A stretch of 64,000 bases of DNA from Aquimarina aquimarini. GTDB taxonomy: Bacteria > Bacteroidota > Bacteroidia > Flavobacteriales > Flavobacteriaceae. The notes below the pieces were generated by a model, which saw nothing but the letters and a program-made list of their open reading frames with translations, was not told where the DNA came from and did no database searches. The stretch lies in contig NZ_OMKE01000010.1 of assembly GCF_900299535.1 (NCBI RefSeq), positions 1 to 64,000 on the forward strand, in the 5' to 3' direction. Positions 9,231-18,533 of the stretch are shown here, one piece after another; positions within the stretch are counted from its first letter, which is position 1, and the number at the start of each line of letters is the position of its first letter. A program made the position numbers and the translations under genes.

Positions 9231-10144
9231 AAAAATATGTGCTTAAAATTCTAATAGTAAACTTTATATTACTACAGATTTCTTGTAAAACTAAAAACAA
9301 GAATGATATCAATTTAGAAAAAACTCAGAATAACCCAGAATATTATCTTGGATATAAATACCCTATACCTTATGAAATATTGATAAATGACATAGTCGTT
9401 GATAAAAACTTAGAAGGAGGCAAAAATGGTGCTGAAAATCTAAATCAATATATATTAAAAAACGGTGAACAGAAAGTTGAGATAAAAGTACTTCATCCTT
9501 TTATAGAAAAAGGAGGTTTGTTATCTAGTCAAGATTTATCTATTTTAAAAGCGAAAGTATATTTAATAGAAGGAGAAGAAGAAGATATGACATTAATAAA
9601 GGAGTTAAATTTTAAAGAAATAGAAAAAAAAGTGCCTTTAATTAATCAAGAATGGAGTTTTAAAGCAACTTTACCTTTTCAACTTATTGGATGGGGGAAA
9701 TCAAAAGATTTAAAATCCTTTGAAGAAGATGAATTAAAAGAATTAGTTGTAAAAAAATTTACTGTATTGAGAGAGCTTCTAAATACGGGAAAAACAAGGG
9801 ATTTTATGGGAGAGCTAGAATTTAGAAATAATGAGTTTTTTATAGCTAATTTTTTCACTAATTCTGAAAAAAATGATTACCTCATTAATTTAGAAGAAAC
9901 TTTCAAAGAACATAAAGATAAAATGCTCCCTTTAGAAGATTTTAAACTTAGAATTTTAGGAAATGGCAGAGCTGTTACATTAGAAAGAATTAATAAACAT
10001 ACTGGTCAAGGAGTGCTTGTGGCTGAAGATAAATCAAAAAACATATTATATCTTAATTACATCATATTACATATTCCTTTAGGTAAAGAAGAATTAGAAA
10101 TATTAAGAATAAATCCTTTAATCACATCTCTTGATGAAAAATAA
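9227..10144 (+). CDS. Lipoprotein paralogue B, candidate immunity
   Basis: 305 residues, signal peptide with lipobox (LLQISC). It matches paralogue A along most of its length: PYEILINDIVVD, LNQYILKNGEQ, GWGKSKDLKSFEEDELKE, MLPLEDFKLRILGNGR, VTLERIN. Its ATG overlaps the stop of the effector-tail remnant exactly as paralogue A overlaps the intact effector. It is therefore a duplicated immunity candidate that outlived its partner. Possible cross-protection against effector variants is inference. Confidence 0.8.
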   Translation: MKKYVLKILIVNFILLQISCKTKNKNDINLEKTQNNPEYYLGYKYPIPYEILINDIVVDKNLEGGKNGAENLNQYILKNGEQKVEIKVLHPFIEKGGLLSSQDLSILKAKVYLIEGEEEDMTLIKELNFKEIEKKVPLINQEWSFKATLPFQLIGWGKSKDLKSFEEDELKELVVKKFTVLRELLNTGKTRDFMGELEFRNNEFFIANFFTNSEKNDYLINLEETFKEHKDKMLPLEDFKLRILGNGRAVTLERINKHTGQGVLVAEDKSKNILYLNYIILHIPLGKEELEILRINPLITSLDEK

Positions 10145-10524
10145 AGGAGGATACTTTTGAGGATATGATCAATTTAGGAGATGTTAAAGAACCACAGCCT
10201 TTAGAAAATTTTGAAATACATTTATATTATCATAAGTAGAGTAGCAACATTGGTAAAAAAAAGATGATAAAGAGCCAGCTTTTGATTTAAAGATCCAGAA
10301 ACAGGAGTGCGATCATGGCAACCTGTATACATTTATAAAGATATTACAACAGGGGAATGGGAAAGGTGTTAATAAAATGATATGATGAGAAAGGTTTTAA
10401 AAGTAGTATTTATAACGCTAACATTCGGGTTTTATTCATGGAATCAAGCACAAAATCAAAATTCTGGAAATAAAATAAGTTCCAATGCAATATAGATAAC
10501 ATGACTTTATCCAAATAAAAACAC
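10145..10524 (+). pseudogene. Decayed coding debris downstream of lipoprotein B
   Basis: No intact gene. It opens with a third copy of the junction AAAAATAAAGGAG seen before both lipoproteins. Readable scraps are MINLGDVKEPQPLENFEIHL with five more residues (10165-10239), a short frame reading DPETGVRSWQPVYIYKDI and ending GEWERC, and at 10385-10495 a 36-residue frame starting with a signal peptide (MRKVLKVVFITLTFGFY). These look like leftovers of several lost cassette genes. I cannot assign any of them. Confidence 0.5.
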
Positions 10525-11271
10525 ATGAAAAAACTTAGTTTATGGCTTATTGTAACCCTTTTGTCTTGTAATTCTCCAAAACTAGGAGAAGATATATTGA
10601 ATTTTGAAAAACTAGATATAAGTTTTGGTATTGAAGACTTTTATTCTAAAGAATTTGAAAAATCTGAAATATTTGAATTACAGAAAGATGAAATTCTAAG
10701 TGGAAAAAAAGAAGAAGAATTTGGGGATAAATTGATGAAATTTTGGGATTTTCATACCATAAAAATTGATAGTGTTTATAGGGAGACATGGAGTTATTCT
10801 GACCCAGGAAGATTAATTGGAATTCAGTACAACATGATGGGGTGGTCTTCTGGGGATAGTTTAGCACATTACCATAATATGTATTTTGAGAAAATTGATA
10901 TGATGAATAGTGCTAATGGGGAGTTTATGGCATTAGTAGCAAAAAATGAAAGTAAAAATAGAGATGATTTTGATAGTTTATTAAATTATCTCAAACAAAA
11001 AGAAGGAGAACCTACAGTTGTTAAAAATGACTTTTTTGGCGTATATTATAATTACTCTTGGAATTTGAATGATAGATATATATCAATAACTTCAAAGTTA
11101 AATAATAAAAAAAACACACTTAAAATAGATTTCGAAATTAATGAAGATAGTATTGTTATGGATACTATCAAAAAACCCTCAATTGATACAAGATTATTTA
11201 TTATAAATAAAAAATATAAAGATTCAATAATTGGGAAATTACATTCTGGGGATTGGTTGTTTTTAAAATAG
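10525..11271 (+). CDS. Lipoprotein of unknown function
   Basis: 248 residues; signal peptide MKKLSLWLIVTLLSC with lipobox. The mature part is acidic, with an aromatic-rich centre (WSYSDPGRLIGIQYNMMGW, around 87-105) and a mixed C-terminal half. No family recognised. It follows the debris of the duplicated lipoprotein cassette on the same strand and is followed by a strong hairpin, so it may form its own unit. Another orphan immunity lipoprotein is the likeliest reading, but only from position. Confidence 0.72.
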   Translation: MKKLSLWLIVTLLSCNSPKLGEDILNFEKLDISFGIEDFYSKEFEKSEIFELQKDEILSGKKEEEFGDKLMKFWDFHTIKIDSVYRETWSYSDPGRLIGIQYNMMGWSSGDSLAHYHNMYFEKIDMMNSANGEFMALVAKNESKNRDDFDSLLNYLKQKEGEPTVVKNDFFGVYYNYSWNLNDRYISITSKLNNKKNTLKIDFEINEDSIVMDTIKKPSIDTRLFIINKKYKDSIIGKLHSGDWLFLK

Positions 11272-11286
11272 ATAGCTTTTTATTTT

Positions 11287-11325
11287 AGTACAAATGATTA
11301 AAATGATAAAAAAATCATTTGTACT
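11287..11325. terminator. Hairpin after the lipoprotein gene
   Basis: A perfect 13-base inverted repeat, AGTACAAATGATT and its complement, encloses a 13-base loop. It begins 16 bases after the stop at 11271. The right arm is not followed by a T-run, so it may act as a weak terminator or as an mRNA end-protecting hairpin. Confidence 0.5.
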
Positions 11326-11421
11326 ACATATAAAACTCTATAAATAAAGATATACTAGAATTACAATTGATTACTACATGTATGACTATTCAAAATAGAT
11401 TCTACAATTAAAACAATACAG

Positions 11422-12354
11422 ATGACACTACTTAAAAGAACAAAGAATAATTTTAGGTTTTTACTAATACTACATTGCACGATACTAATTTTTAGTTGTA
11501 ATAATGATACTTCTAAACAATCCAGAATTGAAAAAAGTATAGTTTCTGTAAAAACAAGTAACTCAATCCAGAACAATATCACTGTAGAGCAATCGAATCA
11601 TAGTATTGACTCTACAACGTATATAATAGACTGTTTAAAAGATATTATACCCAACGCAGAAAAGATCATGGCAACGATGGAGGGTGCTCTAGTGCAGAAA
11701 GGTGTTTTAATAAATACAAAATCAGATGGATATAGAGATTTGTTTTTTAAATATTTAGCATGTAAGGATTTTGGGTTATACAATACAAGAGATATTCATA
11801 AAGGAGAGAGGTTGTATTTTGAAAATAAATTACAGCTAGCCAAAATAACTCAGAAAAACATTCAATTATTTGATCATCATGATGAAAAATCAAATGCTTG
11901 TCATTTGGATTCATCTAAAAAAGAAGAATTTAAGAAAGGTGCCCTTAACACGTTTATGAAAATCAATACTGATTTTATAAATTTTATAATTCACGGAGAT
12001 GTAACCACTAAATATTCACAAGATACTTCACTGGTCACAATTTTAGAAAAAGAGTTTCCTGTTGAATATTTTGGTAATAGAGATGTGCAATATATGATAT
12101 GCTTTTTGATTTATTTAGATTTAAAAACATACGGAGAAGAAGAAAAAGAATCAGAATTCATACAAGCTAAAGAAGCTATTGAATACTATAAGAATGATCA
12201 AAAAAAGCAAAATAATAAAGATGAGAAACCCGAGAAAAAGAATGATGTAAATCATATAGAAATCATTGAACTCTCTGATAAAGACGCTAAGGAGTATGAA
12301 AAAAATGGAGGAGTGATAGAGGAAACTATTTCTGAGTCTGATGATAATAGATAA
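11422..12354 (+). CDS. Lipoprotein of unknown function with highly charged tail
   Basis: 310 residues with a somewhat long N-region and a lipobox (LILHCTILIFSC). The mature body is predicted largely helical, and the C-terminal ~60 residues are highly charged (KNDQKKQNNKDEKPEKKND). No family recognised. It belongs to the run of exported proteins behind the T6SS effector. The ATG at 11422 is the first that gives a usable signal peptide. Immunity or cell-envelope function is possible but not shown. Confidence 0.7.
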   Translation: MTLLKRTKNNFRFLLILHCTILIFSCNNDTSKQSRIEKSIVSVKTSNSIQNNITVEQSNHSIDSTTYIIDCLKDIIPNAEKIMATMEGALVQKGVLINTKSDGYRDLFFKYLACKDFGLYNTRDIHKGERLYFENKLQLAKITQKNIQLFDHHDEKSNACHLDSSKKEEFKKGALNTFMKINTDFINFIIHGDVTTKYSQDTSLVTILEKEFPVEYFGNRDVQYMICFLIYLDLKTYGEEEKESEFIQAKEAIEYYKNDQKKQNNKDEKPEKKNDVNHIEIIELSDKDAKEYEKNGGVIEETISESDDNR

Positions 12355-12403
12355 AATGAATAAAAACGAGATATTATTAGTAAACCAATTATTTTAGAAC
12401 CTT

Positions 12404-12835
12404 ATGGAGTCTAGTACTTTTACAGGGTGTCTATACTATGCAATACTATTGGCTACTTTTTTGTTTGGGGGGTATATGCTCTATATAGGTGGAGGTAAAA
12501 TTACAAAAGGAATAGACTATGAGTTAAATGGTGAAGTTGCAAAAGGTACTATAACAGGTTATAGTGAAGAATGGGATAGAGAAAAGAATGAAACGTATTA
12601 CACCCCTATCATCGAGTATACAGTATTAGAAACTAGTTATAAACTAGAGTCAACAGTTTCTAGTAACTCTAAGTCTTTTTTCAAGACAAGAAGAATCCTA
12701 TATAAAATAGATAATCCAAAAAATGCTATAGAAGGCGGTTTTTTTATAATATGGATATTTCCTATCCTTACAGTATTTCTAGGCTTAGTTTGTGTTGGTG
12801 CTGGATACGCTATTATAAAAACAACAAAAGCTTAA
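12404..12835 (+). CDS. DUF3592-like membrane protein
   Basis: 143 residues with one transmembrane helix near each end (residues ~10-30 and ~110-138) and a soluble beta domain between them. The middle carries the DUF3592 pattern: a TGTITGY-like segment (KGTITGYSEEW), a PIIEYTV strand and a YKIDNPKNA motif. The family is widespread and uncharacterised. It sits between exported proteins on the same strand; membrane-bound DUF3592-like proteins also occur beside polymorphic toxins, so an immunity role is conceivable. Confidence 0.7.
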   Translation: MESSTFTGCLYYAILLATFLFGGYMLYIGGGKITKGIDYELNGEVAKGTITGYSEEWDREKNETYYTPIIEYTVLETSYKLESTVSSNSKSFFKTRRILYKIDNPKNAIEGGFFIIWIFPILTVFLGLVCVGAGYAIIKTTKA

Positions 12836-12940
12836 AAAAAGAACAAGATGATATGCGTCATTTAATGGTTAATTTGGTATGATAACCCGTTGTAAAATGT
12901 ATTTTTGATACATCATAATTAGATATTTAAACCCATATAG

Positions 12941-13534
12941 ATGAAATACAAAGTACTCATTTTTATAGCCGTTTTAATTTTACTATTTCTAGGAATTAAG
13001 ATGGTAAAAAAAATCAATTTTAATACAGAATATGAAGTTGGGCAAGTGATAGATAGCCTTCATCATGTAAAAGTGTATTACAATGGGGGAGTATCACATA
13101 CTGATGGTAGAAACCTTGCGCCAGATGGCTATAATTTAGGAATTAAGTATCAATGTGTAGAATTTATAAAAAGGTACTATTATGAGCATTTAAATCATAA
13201 GATGCCTGATACCTATGGTAATGCAAAGGATTTTTTTGATGAAACACTACAGGATGGAGCGCTAAACAAACAAAGAAATTTATTGCAGTATCATAATGGG
13301 GCAGAGACAAAACCAAAAATTAATGATATCATAATTTTTAGCAGAAGTTTATGGAACCCTTATGGGCATGTAGCTATTGTAGCAGAAACAACGCAGGATA
13401 GTATCACGATAATTCAACAAAACCCTGGACCTTTTGGAGAAAGCAGAGAAAAATATAGAATAATAGATAAAGAACAAAAATATTATATAGAGAACGATCG
13501 TGTTTTAGGGTGGTTAACGTTGAACTCTAAGTAA
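12941..13534 (+). CDS. Membrane-anchored CHAP-domain amidase/peptidase
   Basis: 197 residues. An N-terminal hydrophobic segment (residues 4-22) looks like a signal anchor. The rest is a CHAP (NlpC/P60 superfamily) domain: catalytic Cys72 in YQCVEFIKRYY, His143 in GHVAIV and a following QQNPGPFG block. CHAP enzymes cleave peptidoglycan peptides or glutathionylspermidine; the YQCVEF form resembles the latter amidases. The anchor argues for action in this cell's own periplasm rather than delivery as a T6SS payload. It is the last plus-strand gene of the island. Confidence 0.82.
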   Translation: MKYKVLIFIAVLILLFLGIKMVKKINFNTEYEVGQVIDSLHHVKVYYNGGVSHTDGRNLAPDGYNLGIKYQCVEFIKRYYYEHLNHKMPDTYGNAKDFFDETLQDGALNKQRNLLQYHNGAETKPKINDIIIFSRSLWNPYGHVAIVAETTQDSITIIQQNPGPFGESREKYRIIDKEQKYYIENDRVLGWLTLNSK

Positions 13535-13581
13535 AAGTATATCTCTAGGTACTGAATTATAATACTATCTCATAAAGAGGA

Positions 13582-14268
13582 TTAAATCGTTTTTAAATTC
13601 CAAAAACTTATTTTACGCCTGGTAACAAAACCCAATTTTTCATAAAGTTTGATTGCTCCAATATTTGATGTTACAACATGTAAATATGGAGTTTTACCTT
13701 CATCAAAAATTTGATTCGTAGTATACGTTATTAATTGTTTAGCATAACCCTTTCCTGTATGATTAGGGCGAGTTACTACAGCACTGATCTCTGTAAACTC
13801 ATTCATTTTCATTCTTTCTCCCGTTACAGCAATTAATTCATCATTTTTATAGATTCCGAAATATTTTCCTAAATCCGATGTTTTTTTATTAAAATAACCA
13901 GGCTGAACCAAATTTACCAGATCAAATAAGTCTGTTTTTTGTTTTTTAGATGTTAACTCAACAATTTGCTCGCGTATTTCTGTATCAATAGGTTTTTCAA
14001 GGAGCATTTGATTACAAATCAAATCTTTATTTAATACTATTGGATTACTGAATAGTGGTTTTTCTCCAACCACATAAAAATCTTTAGTTAAGGTTGAATA
14101 TTCATTGATACCTTTTTCTGAACTGTCACCGTTTTCAAAACCACCGAAGGGACAGTATTCTGGATTATAGAATTTAATACCATTATAATCTAGTGCTAGA
14201 CTATGATGGGTTTCATTCAAAGAATTCCAAACAGGATTGTCCAATTTATTTTTCTGTATTTTTTTCAT
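13582..14268 (-). CDS. GNAT-family N-acetyltransferase
   Basis: 228 residues from the ATG at 14268 (MKKIQKNKLDNPVWN). A further 27 codons upstream are open but look non-coding. The GNAT fold is in the C-terminal half: motif A VVTRPNHTGKGYAKQL with the acetyl-CoA pyrophosphate loop TGKGYA, and motif B NIGAIKLYEKLGF. The N-terminal half has a conserved Trp/His-rich start (NETHHSLALDYNGIKFY). Substrate unknown; the layout resembles the FR47-like group. It runs opposite to the T6SS island and marks its right edge. Confidence 0.85.
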   Translation of the reverse strand: MKKIQKNKLDNPVWNSLNETHHSLALDYNGIKFYNPEYCPFGGFENGDSSEKGINEYSTLTKDFYVVGEKPLFSNPIVLNKDLICNQMLLEKPIDTEIREQIVELTSKKQKTDLFDLVNLVQPGYFNKKTSDLGKYFGIYKNDELIAVTGERMKMNEFTEISAVVTRPNHTGKGYAKQLITYTTNQIFDEGKTPYLHVVTSNIGAIKLYEKLGFVTRRKISFWNLKTI

Positions 14269-14406
14269 TTCGAGTATTATATAATGTTTTAGTAAATTCA
14301 GCCTTGGCGTTGTCGATAAAGTCATTTTGCATGGTGATAATGAAAGCAAATTATTTAATCAATGGAGCTATAGGGTATTATGTTTACTTGTTTAAAAATA
14401 AGGAGC

Positions 14407-15495
14407 TTACATCTTATATTGTTTTGATATTTTTTTTTCAGGAGTTTTACATATTAAATATAAAGAGATTAAGAAAAACCATTCCAAAGGTTTCATTAAA
14501 ATGTAAGTGATATTTGAACCTGTTTTAGAATTGATTTTCAGAGAAAGATTATATCCATATTTATCATAATTGGTTCTAATGAAATTATGAAATTTTGGAG
14601 ATAGGTCTTGTATCATTTCTTCAAAAGCGTTGGCTATTTGTAATTGTCGATTTACAATTATTATTTTTGCGTTTCTCTTTCCTAGGCGAATTGGTTTAAC
14701 AATTTCAGGGCTTCCTTTAGCAGCAACTGTGCATAGATAATGTCCTTGATGGTCAAGAATTGGAGGATGTGTTTTTTGAGAAAAAGCCCAAGTTGTTGTT
14801 TCTGTAAATACTTTAGAAATAGAATCTATATCTTGCCCAAATAGCGTTAGAATTATTGTAATAATAATAAAAAAAGGAATAAAAAGTATTAAAGCCCAAA
14901 TAGATTCATCAAATCTATTTGCTAAAATGGTATTACAATAATTCAAAAAATTATTTTTATAGGTTTTGTTTTTGGCTATTACTTTTTCTTTTCGGATAAT
15001 TTGGATTATAAGTAATAAAGCGATAATAAAGCTTAATAAGGGTGTAAATATAAAGAGGAATGTTCCTTCATTTTCTTTATAATGACCTAAGCTTTCTGTA
15101 TTATGAGAGGTGATTTGTAAAAGAATGACTAAATTGATTATGATGCCTATAAATAAAAAAATAAGAGATAAAACAAGAATTAATGGGGGTAACTTTCTTC
15201 CTTTGACCCAGATCAATACTGCCGAAACATTAAAGCAAATAAAATAGAGAAGTAGTGTTATAATATGTTGTCCTCCAAAAGGTATGTAACATTCTGGATC
15301 TATTGGGTCTATTGCAGTATAGTATTGATTTGAGTGAGTTAAAAGTCCCAGCGCAAATAAAGCAAAAGATATTATGTAAATAATAAAAAGTATTATTTCT
15401 ATAGCATTTATACTTCCTTTCTTTTTTTTTAATCCTATAATACATAAAAAAATGAAGATAAAAAATGAAATAATTAATAGTAAAAGTCCTCCCAT
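14407..15495 (-). CDS. Polytopic membrane protein, possibly DUF6688-like
   Basis: 362 residues. About six hydrophobic segments fill residues 1-225, followed by a soluble C-terminal domain (~235-345) with the readable block HPPILDHQGHYLCTVAAKG, then RLGKRNAKIIIVNRQLQIANAFE. The domain order and this block recall the uncharacterised DUF6688 family of Bacteroidetes and Firmicutes, but I cannot confirm that without a profile search. The gene is followed (upstream on its strand) by a broken gene at 15557-15898. Confidence 0.7.
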   Translation of the reverse strand: MGGLLLLIISFFIFIFLCIIGLKKKKGSINAIEIILFIIYIISFALFALGLLTHSNQYYTAIDPIDPECYIPFGGQHIITLLLYFICFNVSAVLIWVKGRKLPPLILVLSLIFLFIGIIINLVILLQITSHNTESLGHYKENEGTFLFIFTPLLSFIIALLLIIQIIRKEKVIAKNKTYKNNFLNYCNTILANRFDESIWALILFIPFFIIITIILTLFGQDIDSISKVFTETTTWAFSQKTHPPILDHQGHYLCTVAAKGSPEIVKPIRLGKRNAKIIIVNRQLQIANAFEEMIQDLSPKFHNFIRTNYDKYGYNLSLKINSKTGSNITYILMKPLEWFFLISLYLICKTPEKKISKQYKM

Positions 15496-15556
15496 GAATT
15501 TATTTTTTATTGACTGGCAATTATTTATTTGTAATATTTCTTTATTATTTTAGTTT

Positions 15557-15898
15557 TTATTTTTCTAGGTAGTTTAATGTTGCGCATTGAGGCTTTTGAG
15601 TATACTTCCTCTTGATTCCAAAATAACTCGTTCGTGTGTTGAAAATCATATCAATAAAAGAAGAACCAACCAATTTATTCTCTAATTCATAGTAAAGATG
15701 TATTTTTCCAGCTGCATCTCCTAACTTTTCAAATGGAATTTTGATATTAAAATATTTGTCTCTAGATGTATAAATACTGTATTGTCCGTCTGGACTATGA
15801 AGCCTATAATATTCTCCTTCTGTTATAGTACTTACCTAATAAATAATAATAAATGTACAAATTAGTATTCCTAATATAATTTTATAGGTAAGTTTCAT
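15557..15898 (-). pseudogene. Small exported protein gene broken by one in-frame TAG
   Basis: From the ATG at 15898 the frame gives a 20-residue hydrophobic signal or anchor (MKLTYKIILGILICTFIIIY), a TAG at 15836-15838 (codon 21), then 92 further residues without a stop: VSTITEGEYYRLHSPDGQYS, later GDAAGKIHLYYELENKL and a C-terminal Cys-containing end. Length and composition are those of a real protein, so a single nonsense change has silenced it. A sequencing error or read-through is the alternative. Function unknown. Confidence 0.65.
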
Positions 15899-16277
15899 TT
15901 TTTAGTTTTCAACTAATGTTAAATGTTAATTGTTGATATATAGAGATTTAATGGATTTAGCGTTTTGTAGTTTAATCTCAAATTTAATTATATTTTTTTA
16001 ACGAGCCTCATTTTTCTTTTTTGACCCTAGAATAAATGTTTTAATACTGATTTATAGGCTCGCTTTTTTGAAACTAGATTGGATGTAGGCGAAGTTCTCG
16101 ATGCGTTTTTCTTTCTTTTGATTTCATCCATTTGTAGAGCTTATAATCCAGATGTTTCTTAATGATCTTTATCGTAAAAGAAAATCAGCTATTTTTTATT
16201 TTGAAGCATAGGTGAAAAAGAGAATGTTATTGCGGTAAATTCAAAGTATAAATGATATTACATTGTAATACTAGAAA
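15899..16277. other. Intergenic stretch with a truncated MITE-like repeat
   Basis: No gene is visible. Bases ~16003-16054 contain a spaced CGAGCC/GGCTCG pair that could pair at long range. From about 16173 to 16258 the sequence matches the element at 62785-62947 but lacks its left end and about 50 internal bases, the latter apparently lost between two runs of T. The right terminal repeat (TTGCGGTAAATTCAAAG...) is intact at 16230-16258. Confidence 0.6.
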
Positions 16278-16317
16278 ATAATCCATGTACCAAGTATAAG
16301 CTTGGTGCATGGATTAT
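16278..16317 (-). terminator. Terminator of the hut operon
   Basis: A 17-base inverted repeat (ATAATCCATG-ACCAAG against its complement, one G:U-type mismatch) with a six-base loop lies 30 bases past the hutF stop. Read on the minus strand it is followed by TTTTCTAG, a short U-rich tail typical of intrinsic termination. Confidence 0.7.
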
Positions 16318-16346
16318 CGATATGTGTATAATAAACCAAAAAGAGA

Positions 16347-17726
16347 TTATCTGTTTTTTAGTTCATTGATAGTTTTTATAAAGTTTTGTTTAATCTCATC
16401 ATAGTTGTTATGGCGGTTATTATTCACGATCATTTTTCCGTTGGCAATGGTGCCATAATGCATGCTAGAATCTGTAGCATATACAATCGATGATGACAGG
16501 TTTTGTATAGAAGTAGTTGCCAATAACGGTGAAGTGGTATCAAAAAGACAAGCATTTAATGGTTGACCAATTGCAAAGAAATCTGCAACAAAATTATTCA
16601 TAGCTTTTCTACCAGCAATTGTAGCCATTTCTATAGCATACATACCACTGTCCTTTTGTTGTTCAGAAAAATAAGTATTTCTCTTATGTGATATCAATCG
16701 CTGGCCATAATCTAGAATTCGTAACTCCTCTAGAGGGTTTAACCCAACATGACTATCAGTACCAATACTCCAATTACCACCTTGTTCTTGATATTTTCTT
16801 AAAGGAAATAAGCCATCTCCTAAATTACCCTCTGTACTAGGGCAAATTACAACATTGGCTTTGCTATTGGCAATTCCGTTAATTTCAGAATCAATAAGAT
16901 GCGTAGCATGTACCAAATGAAATCTATCATTGAGATCTACATGATCTAATAACCATTCTACAGGTCGTTTGCCTAGGTATGTAATAGAATCTTCAATTTC
17001 TTTTAATTGTTCTGATACATGAATATGAAAAGGAATATCTTGCGGTCCTGATTTTGCTATTTCTGCAATATCAGTAGGTTCAACACCTCTCATAGAGTGA
17101 ATACCTACAGCAATATTTGCATGTTGATATTGTTTGCAAGCTTCTTTGCTAGATTCCAAAAGACTTACATAAGAATCAATAGTAGGAGAGATAAATCTTC
17201 TTTGTCTTTCTCCAGGTGCTTGCCCAAATCCTCCTTTTTGATAAAAAATAGGAACTAAGGTGATGCCAATTCCTGCTGTTTTTGCAGCAGCAATCATACG
17301 GCTTCCCATTTCTGAAAGATTTGAATATGGTGCTCCATTCTTATCGTGATGTACATAATGAAACTCGGCAACATTTGTATACCCATGGCGAGCCATTTCT
17401 GCATATAACATGGTTGCAATGGCTTCCATCTGATCGGGATTCATAGATAATGCCAGTTGATACATAGCTTCTCTCCATCCCCAAAAATCATCAGGATTTG
17501 TCCCTCCTTCATGTTTTTCTGCTAGACCTGCCATCGCATATTGAAATGCATGCGAATGTGCATTCTGAAACCCAGGAACGCCATAATATGTATCCCCTTT
17601 ATTAGGTGTCTTTTGTGGGTCAAAAGAAAAGATATCTGTTATGATACCCTCATCATTTACAGTGATTCCTGTATTTTCTTGCCAGCCATTGTTTTGTAAT
17701 ATTGCTTTAAAATAATAGGTGCTCAT
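16347..17726 (-). CDS. hutF: Formimidoylglutamate deiminase
   Basis: 459 residues. It converts N-formimidoyl-L-glutamate to N-formyl-L-glutamate and ammonia, step four of the two-enzyme branch of histidine breakdown. Amidohydrolase-superfamily marks: metal-binding GFQNAHSHAFQ (~53-63), HIHVSEQ (~234), HATH (~274) and the acidic GTDSHVGLNP (~322). Length is normal for HutF. The start overlaps the hutG stop by four bases, so the two are translationally coupled, fitting consecutive steps. It is the last gene of the hut operon before a terminator hairpin. Confidence 0.95.
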   Translation of the reverse strand: MSTYYFKAILQNNGWQENTGITVNDEGIITDIFSFDPQKTPNKGDTYYGVPGFQNAHSHAFQYAMAGLAEKHEGGTNPDDFWGWREAMYQLALSMNPDQMEAIATMLYAEMARHGYTNVAEFHYVHHDKNGAPYSNLSEMGSRMIAAAKTAGIGITLVPIFYQKGGFGQAPGERQRRFISPTIDSYVSLLESSKEACKQYQHANIAVGIHSMRGVEPTDIAEIAKSGPQDIPFHIHVSEQLKEIEDSITYLGKRPVEWLLDHVDLNDRFHLVHATHLIDSEINGIANSKANVVICPSTEGNLGDGLFPLRKYQEQGGNWSIGTDSHVGLNPLEELRILDYGQRLISHKRNTYFSEQQKDSGMYAIEMATIAGRKAMNNFVADFFAIGQPLNACLFDTTSPLLATTSIQNLSSSIVYATDSSMHYGTIANGKMIVNNNRHNNYDEIKQNFIKTINELKNR

Positions 17727-18532
17727 GATATTGTATGCATCGTATCGATTAAACTCTTTATAGTATGTTGTAGTACTTTTTGTACTTTGTGTGCCCTGTC
17801 TTGATTATATGTTATTTCATTATCATCCATGTATAATATTTTATTCATTTCTAATTGCAGGGTGTGCACATTATTTGTTGGTTTTCCAAAATAACGAGTA
17901 ATATGCCCTCCTTTGAAAGGGGTGTTGTGGTGTATATCAAACTCGCCAGACTGTAACCCTTGCAATGCAGTTGTAATCAATTGTGGGTGTGCTGTTTTTT
18001 GATCATTATTTCCTAGAATCATATCAGGAAACGGATCTTTTTGAATGGTACTTACTTTATGACGAATCGAGTGAGCATCCCAAAGTAATACATGATCAAA
18101 TTGTTTTTTTCTTTCTTCGATCAAGGCTTCGATTTGCCTATAATATGGCCAATAATAAGTATCTAAACGCCTTTTTATTTCTTCCTGATCTGGTTCGTGA
18201 TCATCTGATTTATAGATTTTATTACCATAGAAATCAGTAATAGGAGTATTGCTTGTGATAAGTCTGTTATCATTATATAAAGGTACACTCTCTGGATCTC
18301 TGTTGAGGTCGATTACCCATCTGCTTAGATTGGCCTTGATTACAGTGATTCCTAATAAAGGAGCAAACTCATATAATCGGTCTACATACCAATCTGTATC
18401 ATCAATATGCTTGCGCATTCTTTTTTTATAGTGCTTTTTTATCTCCTTGGGGAATTTGGTTCCCGAGTGAGGTACACTTATAATGATTGGAACAGCAGGA
18501 GCTTCTGCCTTTTTTATGTTGAATAAATCCAT
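17723..18532 (-). CDS. hutG: N-formylglutamate amidohydrolase
   Basis: 269 residues. It hydrolyses N-formyl-L-glutamate to glutamate and formate, the last hut step. The FGase/HutG family is visible from ISVPHSGTKFP near the start, a DTDWYVDRLYEF block, the RWVIDLNRDP motif and WDAHSIRHKV in the middle. It belongs to the formylglutamate deformylase type, not the arginase-like formiminoglutamase that shares the hutG name. That matches the presence of hutF. It overlaps hutF by four bases and follows hutD by one base. Confidence 0.93.
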   Translation of the reverse strand: MDLFNIKKAEAPAVPIIISVPHSGTKFPKEIKKHYKKRMRKHIDDTDWYVDRLYEFAPLLGITVIKANLSRWVIDLNRDPESVPLYNDNRLITSNTPITDFYGNKIYKSDDHEPDQEEIKRRLDTYYWPYYRQIEALIEERKKQFDHVLLWDAHSIRHKVSTIQKDPFPDMILGNNDQKTAHPQLITTALQGLQSGEFDIHHNTPFKGGHITRYFGKPTNNVHTLQLEMNKILYMDDNEITYNQDRAHKVQKVLQHTIKSLIDTMHTIS

Positions 18533-18533
18533 G

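Noticed and set aside
14193..14510. Plus-strand frame of 105 codons
   Set aside because: It lies antisense over the ends of the GNAT and membrane-protein genes and has no recognisable pattern.
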